In this document: positions 24,147 to 31,020 of the stretch, piece after piece
How the letters are laid out: every line of letters starts with the position of its first letter
How positions within the stretch are numbered: position 1 is the stretch's first letter
Origin: Streptomyces fulvoviolaceus
Lineage (GTDB): Bacteria > Actinomycetota > Actinomycetes > Streptomycetales > Streptomycetaceae
Direction: 5' to 3'
Assembly: GCF_000718165.1 (NCBI RefSeq)
Contig: NZ_JOEY01000075.1
Span: 1-33,848 of the forward strand
Length of the DNA: 33,848 nt
Notes under the pieces: model-generated
Database searches by the model: none
What the model was told of the DNA's origin: nothing
The model's input: the letters and a program-made list of their open reading frames with translations, nothing else
Translations under genes and position numbers: made by a program

Positions 24147-24188
24147 TGTGTCGTGGATGTGCTCTGTTGTGTCGTCGATGTGCTCTGT
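24147..24188 (-). repeat. 21-bp tandem duplication in the MoaF-like leader
   Basis: 24147-24167 and 24168-24188 are back-to-back copies of TGTGTCGT(G/C)GATGTGCTCTGT differing at one base. They fill most of the 70-bp gap between the monooxygenase stop and the MoaF-like ribosome-binding site. They may be a slippage product or an RNA-level element adjusting expression of the last gene. Confidence 0.85.
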
Positions 24189-24203
24189 CCTGACCCGTGC
24201 GGG

Positions 24204-25391
24204 TCAGCCGTGGCCGAAGGAGCCCCCCGCCGCGTTGTGCCGCCGGATGGCCGACTCGATCGCGGCGCTGGACGCCCCGAGGAACGTGGGCCGGTTCTCG
24301 GACACCCAGTCCCGGCTGTCGCGCAGGCTGTCCAGCGAGCCCTGGAAGTGCGGAGTGACGTACTTGGCGAACAGCTCGTACGAGCGCAGCGTCCGCTCCC
24401 GGTCGGCCCAGTCGTTCCCCATCAGCAGGTACGTGCCGAACCCACCCGACTGTTTGTCGAGCCGTTCGATCTGCGCGATCGCGTCGTCCGGGGTGCCGAT
24501 CACCGCGAATCCCGACGTGTTCATCGCCTCCACCAGGTCGTCGTGGCTCGCCGAGGCCGGGCTCAACGGCAGTGTGGCCACCTTGCTGAAGTACTCCACC
24601 CAGTCGGCGAGTCCGAAGGCCACGTCGGCGATCGCCTGTTCCCGGGTCTCCGCGAGGTGCATGGGGCCGGCGATCCGCCAGCTGTCGCGGTCCGCGGTGT
24701 GACCGTGCGCCGCGGCCTGTTCCGCCACGACGTCCCAGTGCTGGCCGAGCACGTTGAAGCCCGCCGCCGAGGTGGCGGCGATCGACATCAGCGAGCAGCC
24801 GTGCCGCCCCGCCGCCAGGGGCCCGGCGGGCGAGAACGAGCCGGCCACCGCGATGTCGAAGCGCGGCTTGGTGTACGGACTCAACTGCAGCCGTGCGTCC
24901 CGCAGTTCGAACCAGTCGGTGGTCCGGTTCACCGGGCCGTCGCCGCGCAACAGGGCGACCACGGCCTCCAGTCCCTCGGCCATCATCTCCCGCTGGCGCG
25001 CCACCTCGACACCCATCATGAACGCGTCGGAGGCCAGCGCCCCGGGGCCCACCCCGAGCATCGTCCGGCCCCGTGTGAGGTGGTCGAGCAGCACCATGCG
25101 GTCGGCCGTGAGCAGGGGGTGGTGGTACGGCAGCGACGTCACGCCGGTGCCGAAGCGCAGCCGGCGGGTCCGCTCGGCCGCGGTCGCGATGAACAGGTCG
25201 GGTGCGCCCACCAGTTCCCACCCGCCGGAGTGGTGCTCTCCGATCCACGCCTCGTCGAAGCCGAGCCGGTCCAGGTGCACCATCAGGTCGAGGTCGCGCT
25301 CCAGGGCCAGCGTGGGGTTCTGCCCGTACTTGTGGAAGGGAGCCAGGAAGACGCCGAACCGCTGGGGTCCGGCTGAGGACGTGATCTCCAT
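24204..25391 (-). CDS. Luciferase-like flavin-dependent monooxygenase (395 aa)
   Basis: The ATG at 25391 follows GAGAG. The protein is a bacterial-luciferase/LLM-fold TIM barrel: FGVFLAPFHKYGQNP at the N-terminus, LDRLGFDEAWIGEHHSGGWE (the GEHH signature), RLRFGTGVTSLPYHHPLLTA, LTRGRTMLGVGPGAL, and a C-terminal region with VIGTPDDAIAQIERL. These enzymes use reduced FMN (or F420) with O2 to hydroxylate or perform Baeyer-Villiger oxidation of aromatic and carbonyl substrates. The gene before it encodes a flavin reductase and ends two bases before this start, so the two almost certainly make a two-component FMNH2-dependent monooxygenase. The likely substrate is the THN- or flaviolin-derived intermediate; this is inference from context. 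Confidence 0.88.
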   Translation of the reverse strand: MEITSSAGPQRFGVFLAPFHKYGQNPTLALERDLDLMVHLDRLGFDEAWIGEHHSGGWELVGAPDLFIATAAERTRRLRFGTGVTSLPYHHPLLTADRMVLLDHLTRGRTMLGVGPGALASDAFMMGVEVARQREMMAEGLEAVVALLRGDGPVNRTTDWFELRDARLQLSPYTKPRFDIAVAGSFSPAGPLAAGRHGCSLMSIAATSAAGFNVLGQHWDVVAEQAAAHGHTADRDSWRIAGPMHLAETREQAIADVAFGLADWVEYFSKVATLPLSPASASHDDLVEAMNTSGFAVIGTPDDAIAQIERLDKQSGGFGTYLLMGNDWADRERTLRSYELFAKYVTPHFQGSLDSLRDSRDWVSENRPTFLGASSAAIESAIRRHNAAGGSFGHG

Positions 25392-25393
25392 CG

Positions 25394-25939
25394 TCACTCT
25401 CGTTTCGTCGGATCGGACACGTGGGGCGACCGCTGCCGAAGCCCGTGGAACGCCCGTTGGCAGTGGACGAGGGGCCGGCCGGAGCGCGTCTCGGTACGGG
25501 CCACCCGGCCGACGAGGATGAGGTGGTCCCCGGCGGGGACCCGGTCCACCGCCCGGCACTCCAGCCGGGCCAGCGCCCCGGTCAGCAGCGGTGCCTCGCC
25601 GAGGCCCGGCACCGTCCGCTCGTCCGCGAACTTGCCGGTGCCCTTCCGGGCGAAGCGCAGGGCCAGTTCCTCCTGGTCCTCACCCAGCACATGGACGGCG
25701 AACCAGCCGGTCTCCCGGAACGTCTCCAGGCAGTTCGCGCCGCGGTCGAGACAGACCAGGACCAGGGGCGGATCCAGGGACACCGAGCAGAACGAGCTGG
25801 CGGTGAAGCCCTGCGGCCGCCGGTCGCCGTCGACGGCGGTGACCACCGTGACACCGCTCGCCCACTGGAGCATCGCGGCCCGGAAGTCCTCCGCCGGCAC
25901 CACGTCCCGTACGGCCGTCAGCTCCCGTACGCCCGTCAC
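25394..25939 (-). CDS. Flavin reductase, HpaC-like (181 aa)
   Basis: This is a short-chain flavin reductase of the HpaC/ActVB type. Visible motifs are FRAAMLQWASGVTVVTA near the start, GFTASSFCSVSLDPPLVLVC (the flavin-binding segment), FAVHVLGEDQEELALRFA and the closing GDHLILVGRV. It reduces FMN or FAD with NAD(P)H and passes the free reduced flavin to a partner oxygenase, here the luciferase-like enzyme encoded next. The GTG start at 25939 overlaps the stop of the preceding SDR as GTGA, so translation is coupled. Confidence 0.88.
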   Translation of the reverse strand: MTGVRELTAVRDVVPAEDFRAAMLQWASGVTVVTAVDGDRRPQGFTASSFCSVSLDPPLVLVCLDRGANCLETFRETGWFAVHVLGEDQEELALRFARKGTGKFADERTVPGLGEAPLLTGALARLECRAVDRVPAGDHLILVGRVARTETRSGRPLVHCQRAFHGLRQRSPHVSDPTKRE

Positions 25940-26742
25940 GACACACCACCGGGCTGCTCCTGCCGCACGATGCGCGGCCAGTCGACCGGATGGTTCAGTC
26001 CGCCGGTGGCCGGCAGGCAGATGCCGTTGACCCACCCGGCCGCGGGCTGGGCGAGCAGGGATACCACCCCCGCGATGTCGTCGGCCGCGGCCAGCCGGCC
26101 CGCGGGGATGGCGCGCCGCATCCGGTCCCGGACGGCCTCGGGCACGCCGACGCTGGTGTCGGTGCGCACGAACCCGGGACGTACGGCGTTGACGGTCACC
26201 CCGCTGTGGCCCTCCTCGGCCGCGAGGTAGCGCACCATCGCCTCCAGCGCCGCCTTGCCGATGCCGTAGGCGGACATGCCCGGGGCCGAGGGGCCGATCG
26301 CATGGCCGCTGCTGACGACGACGTACCGGCCGAAGCCGCGGCTGTGCATCTTCGGGGTCAGCCGCCGGACCAGCCGGTGCAGCACGGCGAGGTCCGCGTC
26401 GACCTTCCCCAGCAGCTGCTCCGTCTCCAACTGCGCCAGGGCGGCCCGTGGATGCGCGGTCGTCGCGTTGCTGACCACGACGTCGACGCCGTCGACGGCC
26501 GCCTCGAGCGCGTCGAGCATCCGGTCGGCGCCGGCCGCCCCGTCGAGGTCGGCGCTCAGCACGTGCGCCGTGCCGGCGCGCTCCCGGCAAGCGGCCGCGA
26601 CGCGCTCGGCCGCCTCCCGGCCGGTGCGGTAGGTCAGTACGACATGCGCACCGAGTCCCGCCAGCGCCTCGGCACTCGCGGCGCCGATTCCCCGGCTGCC
26701 GCCGGTGACCAGTGCGGTACGGCCGGACAGCGGGCGCGTCAT
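25936..26742 (-). CDS. Short-chain dehydrogenase/reductase, first of two (268 aa)
   Basis: This is a classical SDR. The cofactor motif TGGSRGIG is at residues 13-20, with acidic ADLD near 64-67. The catalytic Ser is in VVSSG (144/145), Tyr159 and Lys163 are in YGIGK, and VRPGFVRTD closes the fold. The usual NNAG is replaced by SNAT (91-94). NADPH use is likely from the basic residues after the glycine motif. The ATG overlaps the cupin stop by ATGA and the stop overlaps the flavin reductase start by GTGA. In this cluster it would reduce a keto or quinone group of the naphthalene intermediate; the position on the ring is not predictable. Confidence 0.85.
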   Translation of the reverse strand: MTRPLSGRTALVTGGSRGIGAASAEALAGLGAHVVLTYRTGREAAERVAAACRERAGTAHVLSADLDGAAGADRMLDALEAAVDGVDVVVSNATTAHPRAALAQLETEQLLGKVDADLAVLHRLVRRLTPKMHSRGFGRYVVVSSGHAIGPSAPGMSAYGIGKAALEAMVRYLAAEEGHSGVTVNAVRPGFVRTDTSVGVPEAVRDRMRRAIPAGRLAAADDIAGVVSLLAQPAAGWVNGICLPATGGLNHPVDWPRIVRQEQPGGVS

Positions 26743-27281
26743 GACGCGCTCCCCGCCCCGGCCCTCGCCGGGGTGAAGTGCAGCGGGGTGAGCTGGGTGA
26801 CGTCGTAGCGGACACGCAGGCGCTGTACGGCCTCGGAGTCGACGGACGCGCCGGAGGTGAAGATGTCGGCCAGCTCCTCGAAGTACCGCTCGTGGTCGGG
26901 CGGCGGGGCGCACTGGAAGAGCATGCGGGCCGGGGTGCCGGTCCGGTTCGCGAAGGCGTGCGGCGTGTGTTCGGGGACGAACATGGCGCTGCCCGCGCCG
27001 GCGCGGACGACGCGCCGCCCGTCCGGGGCCTCCCAGCCGTGCCAGCCGTCCGACGAGCGTTCCTTCGGCTCGAAGGACAGCAGGTCGAGCTCGCCTTCGA
27101 GCAGATAGAAGAACTCCTGGGAGTGCGAATGGAAGTGGGCACCGCTGTCGAAGCCGGGCGGCACCACCACCTCGAACACGGAGGCGAAACCGCCGTCGGC
27201 GCCGGTGACCTTGAAGGTCATCTCCTGGGCCCTGGTCACGATCCGGCGCCCCTGGCCCGGTGGCACGATCAGACCGTCCAC
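26739..27281 (-). CDS. Cupin quinone-forming monooxygenase, MomA-like (180 aa)
   Basis: The GTG at 27281, just after GGGGAGGAG, overlaps the end of the polyketide synthase gene by 13 bases. The single cupin barrel carries motif 1, GAHFHSHSQEFFYLLEGEL, with the metal ligands His, His and Glu, and motif 2, VPEHTPHAFANRTG, with the fourth His. In Streptomyces, cupin proteins encoded beside rppA (MomA type) oxidise 1,3,6,8-tetrahydroxynaphthalene to the quinone flaviolin. Gene order and the cupin type support the same role here; the exact reaction is inferred. The C-terminal ~60 residues form a helical tail with EELADIF. Confidence 0.8.
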   Translation of the reverse strand: MDGLIVPPGQGRRIVTRAQEMTFKVTGADGGFASVFEVVVPPGFDSGAHFHSHSQEFFYLLEGELDLLSFEPKERSSDGWHGWEAPDGRRVVRAGAGSAMFVPEHTPHAFANRTGTPARMLFQCAPPPDHERYFEELADIFTSGASVDSEAVQRLRVRYDVTQLTPLHFTPARAGAGSAS

Positions 27282-28378
27282 GAGGTCTCCTCCCCGAGGC
27301 CCAGGCCGGCGGGGACGGGGACCGCCACCCGGGCGTCGGTCCAGGTGCCCAGGGCCATCTCGGCCGTGATCCCGGGCCCGAAGCCCGCGATGACGCCGGT
27401 GTCCCCGTGCTGGGCACCCCGGTCCTCGAACAGCCTCACCAGGGCGTCCAGCACCACGGCGCTGGCGATGTTCCCGTACTCGGTGAGGGTGGCCCGGCTG
27501 TAGCGGAAGGCCTCGGGCTCGACGCACAGGAACTTGCTCAGGTCGTCGAGGATGCGGGGGCCGCCCGCGTGCACGATGTAGAAGTCGAGGTTCCCCGCGT
27601 CCCAGCCGTGGCGACCGGCGAGTTCGCCGAGCACCGGCGCGAGCGGTTCCATGGTGCCGGGGACCCGGCGGTCGAGCTGGAAGTGGAAACCGGTGGAACG
27701 GACCGCGTAGGAGATCCACTCCTCGGTGTTCGGTATCAGGTAGGAGCCGTTGCGTTCCAGGGAGATACCGGTGCCGCCGCTGCCGCGGACCACCGCGGCG
27801 CCCACCGCGTCGCCGAACAGGCCGTCGGAGAGCAGGTTGCCGACGCCGGTGTCGGCGGGCTGGTAGCACAGCGAGCACAGTTCGCAGGAGACGATCAGGA
27901 CGTTCTTGTCGGGATAGGCGGAGCAGAAGTCGTGCGCCCGGTTGATCGCGGCGCCGCCGGCCGCACAGCCCAGCTGGGCGATGGGGATCTGCCGGGTGTC
28001 GGAGCGGAAGCCGAGCTCGTTGATCAGCCAGGCGGTCAGCGACGGCATCGTGAAGCCGGTGCAGGAGACGTACACGATGGCGTCGATGTCCTGGACCGTC
28101 AGATCGGCGTGGGCCAGGGCCTGCATGATCACGGCAGGGGTGCGCTTCTTGGACTCCTCCGTGTAGATGCGGTTGCGCTGCTCGAACCCGGGGTGCGCCA
28201 GCGTCGCCTCGATCGGCTGGACGATGTGGCGCTTGAGCACCCCGGTGTTGCGGATCAGCCGCAGGGCGAGGTTGAGCTGCGGATTGCCGGCGTGGACACG
28301 CGCGGCGAACTCCAGCGTCTCCTCCATGGTGATGACGTACTCGGGCACCGCTATGGCGGGCTTGCAGAGCGTGGGCAC
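27269..28378 (-). CDS. rppA: Type III polyketide synthase, 1,3,6,8-tetrahydroxynaphthalene synthase
   Basis: The 369-aa product matches RppA almost throughout. It starts MPTLCKPAIAVPEYVITMEE and contains CTGFTMPSLTAWLIN, IPIAQLGCAAGG, SLCYQPADTGVGNLLSDGLF, YIVHAGGPRILDDLS and TEYGNIASAVVLDAL. The catalytic triad falls at Cys138, His270 and Asn303, and Tyr224, known in RppA to matter for choosing malonyl-CoA as starter, is present. RppA condenses five malonyl-CoA to a pentaketide that cyclises to THN, which turns into flaviolin in air or by an oxygenase. The GTG start follows GGAG. The C-terminus (after TAEMALGTW) is shorter than in melanin-type RppA. It is third in the core operon and is overlapped by the cupin gene. 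Confidence 0.95.
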   Translation of the reverse strand: MPTLCKPAIAVPEYVITMEETLEFAARVHAGNPQLNLALRLIRNTGVLKRHIVQPIEATLAHPGFEQRNRIYTEESKKRTPAVIMQALAHADLTVQDIDAIVYVSCTGFTMPSLTAWLINELGFRSDTRQIPIAQLGCAAGGAAINRAHDFCSAYPDKNVLIVSCELCSLCYQPADTGVGNLLSDGLFGDAVGAAVVRGSGGTGISLERNGSYLIPNTEEWISYAVRSTGFHFQLDRRVPGTMEPLAPVLGELAGRHGWDAGNLDFYIVHAGGPRILDDLSKFLCVEPEAFRYSRATLTEYGNIASAVVLDALVRLFEDRGAQHGDTGVIAGFGPGITAEMALGTWTDARVAVPVPAGLGLGEETSWTV

Positions 28379-28440
28379 TAGGGAACTCCGATCATGGTGA
28401 GGGGTGGTACGACACCGGGCGTGCGGGCCCTACTCGGCGG

Positions 28441-28475
28441 CACAGAGACACAGAGGCACAGAGGCACAGAGACAC
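28441..28475. repeat. 8-bp tandem repeat (CACAGAGR), four units
   Basis: CACAGAGA, CACAGAGG, CACAGAGG and CACAGAGA follow without gaps, then CAC. They lie in the 105-bp gap between the THN-reductase-like SDR and rppA, the widest gap in the core operon. A minus-strand transcript would carry a CUCUGUG array. Copy number might vary by slippage and change spacing or RNA structure ahead of rppA. Confidence 0.85.
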
Positions 28476-28483
28476 GGCGGCGC

Positions 28484-29260
28484 TCAGAACACGCAGTTGT
28501 CGACCGGCAGCGTCCGCCCGGTCACGTACGCCGCGTCCGGTCCGGCCAGAAACGCATACGCTCCGGCGACCTCCTCGGCGGTCGCGATCCGCCCCAGCGC
28601 ATGACTCACCGTCAGCCACCGTGAGGTCGGCAGCTCCAGGTCCGGGGGCTGGTAGTGGGCGCCGTTCTCGGCCGCCATGTCGGTGGCTGTCGCTCCGGGC
28701 GCCACCGCGTTGATCGTGACCCCGCGCCGGCCCAGTTCGACGGAGAGGCAGCGCACCATGGCCTCCACCGCCGCCTTGCTCGCGGCGTACAGCGTGTGCT
28801 CGTGGACGGTGCGGCGGGCGGCGACGGACGAGGTGAGGATGATGCGTCCGCCGTCGGTCAGATGAGGCGCCGCACACCGGGCGGCCAGGAGCTGCCCCCG
28901 GGTGTTGACGGCGAAGACCCGGTCGACCGCCTCCGGGGTCAGCGCGGGCAGGGCGCCGAAGTGCTCGATGCCCGCGCACGACGCCAGGACGTGCAGGGCG
29001 CCGAAGGTGTTCACGGTCCGGTCGAGCAACGCCTCGACGTCCGCCGGCTCGGCCACGTCCGCCCGGACCGCGAGGCACTCCGTGCCCTGGGCCTTGAGCC
29101 GGGTCACCAACTCCTGTGCGGAATCGGCGGCGTTGCGGTATCCGACGACGACCGAGGCCCCCTCGGCCGCGAACCGCGTGGCGACCGCCGCTCCTATGCC
29201 ACGGCTGCCGCCGGTGACGACGGCCACTTTTCCCTCGAGAGGGCGTGGAATTCCTGCCAT
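28484..29260 (-). CDS. THN-reductase-like SDR, second of two (258 aa)
   Basis: This classical SDR has TGGSRGIG at 16-23, catalytic Ser in LTSS (143-145), Tyr158 and Lys162 (YAASK), and APGATATDM. Beyond the general fold it carries motifs I associate with fungal tetra- and trihydroxynaphthalene reductases: DRVFAVNTRGQLLAAR (fungal VFTINTRGQFFVAR), GGRIILTSS, and a HYQPP after TDM comparable with fungal EYIP. Fungal enzymes reduce THN to scytalone with NADPH during DHN-melanin synthesis. Encoded directly upstream of rppA, a bacterial THN reduction is a reasonable prediction, made from remembered motifs, not an alignment. The ATG at 29260 follows GAGGAGG, and the methyltransferase gene ends within that ribosome-binding site. 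Confidence 0.85.
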   Translation of the reverse strand: MAGIPRPLEGKVAVVTGGSRGIGAAVATRFAAEGASVVVGYRNAADSAQELVTRLKAQGTECLAVRADVAEPADVEALLDRTVNTFGALHVLASCAGIEHFGALPALTPEAVDRVFAVNTRGQLLAARCAAPHLTDGGRIILTSSVAARRTVHEHTLYAASKAAVEAMVRCLSVELGRRGVTINAVAPGATATDMAAENGAHYQPPDLELPTSRWLTVSHALGRIATAEEVAGAYAFLAGPDAAYVTGRTLPVDNCVF

Positions 29261-29271
29261 TTTCAGCCTCC

Positions 29272-30726
29272 TCAAGGAATGGACGGAGTTTCCCGTATCG
29301 CCGTGAGCATGATGAGCGTGCCGGAAATCCGCTCGTCCCGAATGGTGAGCCCGGCGTCGGCGAGCATGTTCCGGAGTTCGTCGAGCGGGAACGAACGGAC
29401 CGTCAGGCACTGTTCGTGCTGACTCTGGAAAAAGCGGTTCACCGGATCCGTGGACGTGACGAAGGTCAGCAGCGTGAAGACTCCGCCGGGCCGCAGACAG
29501 CGCCCGGCCTCCTTGACCGCCCGGGCCGGATCGGACATCGACTGCAGGGCGTTCCAGCAGCTGACCGCGGAGAGCACACCGTCCCGGAGCGGGATGTTCT
29601 CCGCGGACCCACGCAGGGTGGCGACGTCCGGGAGCACCGAGCGGAGCCGTTCGACCATGGGCGTGGCCAGGTCCATCGCGATCACCCGGTCCGGGCCGAG
29701 AGCCCGCACCAGCGTCTCGGTCCACCGGCCCGCCCCGGCCGCGAGGTCGAGCACCGGGCCCGGGGCGGGCCGCAGATGCTCCGTCAGATAGCGGTCCTCG
29801 TCCTCGACGCCGACCCCGCCGCTCCAGTTCGCTCCGGTCACCCGCAGGAAGGCCGGCCGCAGCAGCGTCTCGTACGTGTTGAGGTACATCGGGGAGTTGC
29901 CCGCGATCTGGTCCATGCCCGCGCTCCGCACACCGGACAGGTCCAGATAGCCGGGCGTGGAGTCGAACTCGGCGGCGCAGGAACGGCACACGACCTGTGG
30001 GGCCCGCGACCGGAGGGAGCCCGCGCAGACCGGACAGCGCAGCAGGCCGACATCCGTCGCGAGCGGCGGCAGGTCCCGGCGCCGCGGTCGCGCCGCCCCG
30101 GCGGGAACGGCCACCGTCCCCGGGGTGTCGTCGTCGAGGGGGCCGGAGAGGGCGGCGTAGGCCCGTGCTCCGCAGTAGGCGAGCAGCGTGCGCGTGTCCT
30201 TGGCCCACAGGAACGCGACGCGCTCGGGGTCGAGTCCGCGCGCCCACCGACGGTCGGCGGCGAGTTCCTCCGGCGAGAGGGTCCAGCCGGCGGGGGTGGG
30301 CCAGGCCCGGCCGAGCACGGGGTCGGCGGGGTCGAGTTCCGCGAGGCAGCGCTCGAGCTGGGCCCACTCGTGCTCCGGGAGGCTGCCCTGCGGTACCCGG
30401 CGCAGGATGCGGTCGCGGTCCTCGGGGAACTGGGCCAGGAGGTAGAGCAGGGTCACCCGGCCCGCTTCCGTGCGCCGGTCGGTGTCGAAGGCGTCCAGGT
30501 AGGCGTCCAGCCCGCTCCGGATCCGCTCCCGGAGCACGGTGTCGCCCGCGACCTGGGCACCGTGTGCCAGAAAGCCGAGCAGAAAGAGGAGATGTACGCG
30601 CCGTTCGGGAGCCACCGAGTCAAGTCGGTCGCAGGTCTGGTCGACGAATTCCAGGGATTCCTCTGTCGCCGTCCCGTCCTGGAATACCTGGAGGGGAGGG
30701 AGGGTGATCTCGTACTGAGCGTGCAT
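29272..30726 (-). CDS. C-methyltransferase with helical N-domain and zinc ribbon (484 aa)
   Basis: Residues 1-200 are all-helical, with no family I recognise. A zinc ribbon follows with CPVC (Cys231, Cys234) and CRSC (Cys247, Cys250), and then a class I SAM-dependent methyltransferase domain: motif I VLDLAAGAGR (325-334), an acidic motif II (VIAMDLATPM), motif SCWNALQSMSDPARAVKEA and LRPGGVFTLLTF. The same ribbon-plus-methyltransferase order occurs in UbiE-like and rRNA methyltransferases. In a polyketide cluster a ring C- or O-methylation is expected; C-methylation is a guess. It is the first gene of the core operon, with AAGGAA before the ATG and a SARP-type promoter upstream. Confidence 0.8.
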   Translation of the reverse strand: MHAQYEITLPPLQVFQDGTATEESLEFVDQTCDRLDSVAPERRVHLLFLLGFLAHGAQVAGDTVLRERIRSGLDAYLDAFDTDRRTEAGRVTLLYLLAQFPEDRDRILRRVPQGSLPEHEWAQLERCLAELDPADPVLGRAWPTPAGWTLSPEELAADRRWARGLDPERVAFLWAKDTRTLLAYCGARAYAALSGPLDDDTPGTVAVPAGAARPRRRDLPPLATDVGLLRCPVCAGSLRSRAPQVVCRSCAAEFDSTPGYLDLSGVRSAGMDQIAGNSPMYLNTYETLLRPAFLRVTGANWSGGVGVEDEDRYLTEHLRPAPGPVLDLAAGAGRWTETLVRALGPDRVIAMDLATPMVERLRSVLPDVATLRGSAENIPLRDGVLSAVSCWNALQSMSDPARAVKEAGRCLRPGGVFTLLTFVTSTDPVNRFFQSQHEQCLTVRSFPLDELRNMLADAGLTIRDERISGTLIMLTAIRETPSIP

Positions 30727-30782
30727 TTGCAGTTCCTTCCCTCGGGAAGTCACGCCGGTCTGTCGAAAGCCCGGTCACCGAA

Positions 30783-30825
30783 AAGCTAGGTCCGGGCGGT
30801 CAATTGGGGGTCAAGCCGAACTCAG
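30783..30825 (-). promoter_or_regulatory. SARP-type promoter of the core biosynthetic operon
   Basis: On the minus strand TTGACCC (30814-30808) and TTGACCG (30803-30797) are direct heptamer repeats at exactly 11-bp spacing, with a weaker CTGAGTT one step further upstream (30825-30819). The last heptamer ends 8 bp before TAGCTT (30788-30783), a good -10 hexamer (TANNNT). That geometry, 11-bp repeat period and 8 bp to the -10, is the established layout for SARP-activated promoters. The methyltransferase ATG lies 56 bp downstream. Confidence 0.75.
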
Positions 30826-30890
30826 GCATCGATCGCTGGGCAGGTCGGTCGGCGTTCTGACCGGTCGGCCCGGACCGGACGGAGCACGGC

Positions 30891-30919
30891 CTGAACGCGG
30901 CATGAGAGGAACTTGACCG
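30891..30919 (+). promoter_or_regulatory. Possible divergent SARP heptamers
   Basis: CTGAACG (30891), ATGAGAG (30902) and TTGACCG (30913) sit at exact 11-bp steps on the plus strand, sharing a central TGA with each other and with the opposite-strand heptamers. TTGACCG is identical to one of those. No good -10 hexamer appears 8 bp downstream (TCGGGC), so the promoter assignment is weaker than for the leftward operon. Confidence 0.45.
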
Positions 30920-31020
30920 CTTCTTCGTCGGGCCGCCGCACACTCCTTTCCGACGGCCCCGGTGCCCGACGGGCCGTGCCCACCGGTGCCGGACGTGCAC
31001 CTGACGAACGGAGGGTCATG

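Noticed and set aside
27282..27878. Extension of the cupin frame to 27878
   Set aside because: It is antisense-frame read-through of the rppA region with an Arg/Pro-rich translation.
28441..28475. CRISPR or iteron origin from the 8-bp repeats
   Set aside because: Units are contiguous without spacers and lie inside an operon; no replication gene is near.
29261..30367. Extension of the THN-reductase-like SDR frame to 30367
   Set aside because: It lies wholly within the methyltransferase gene in another frame; the SDR starts at 29260 after GAGGAGG.
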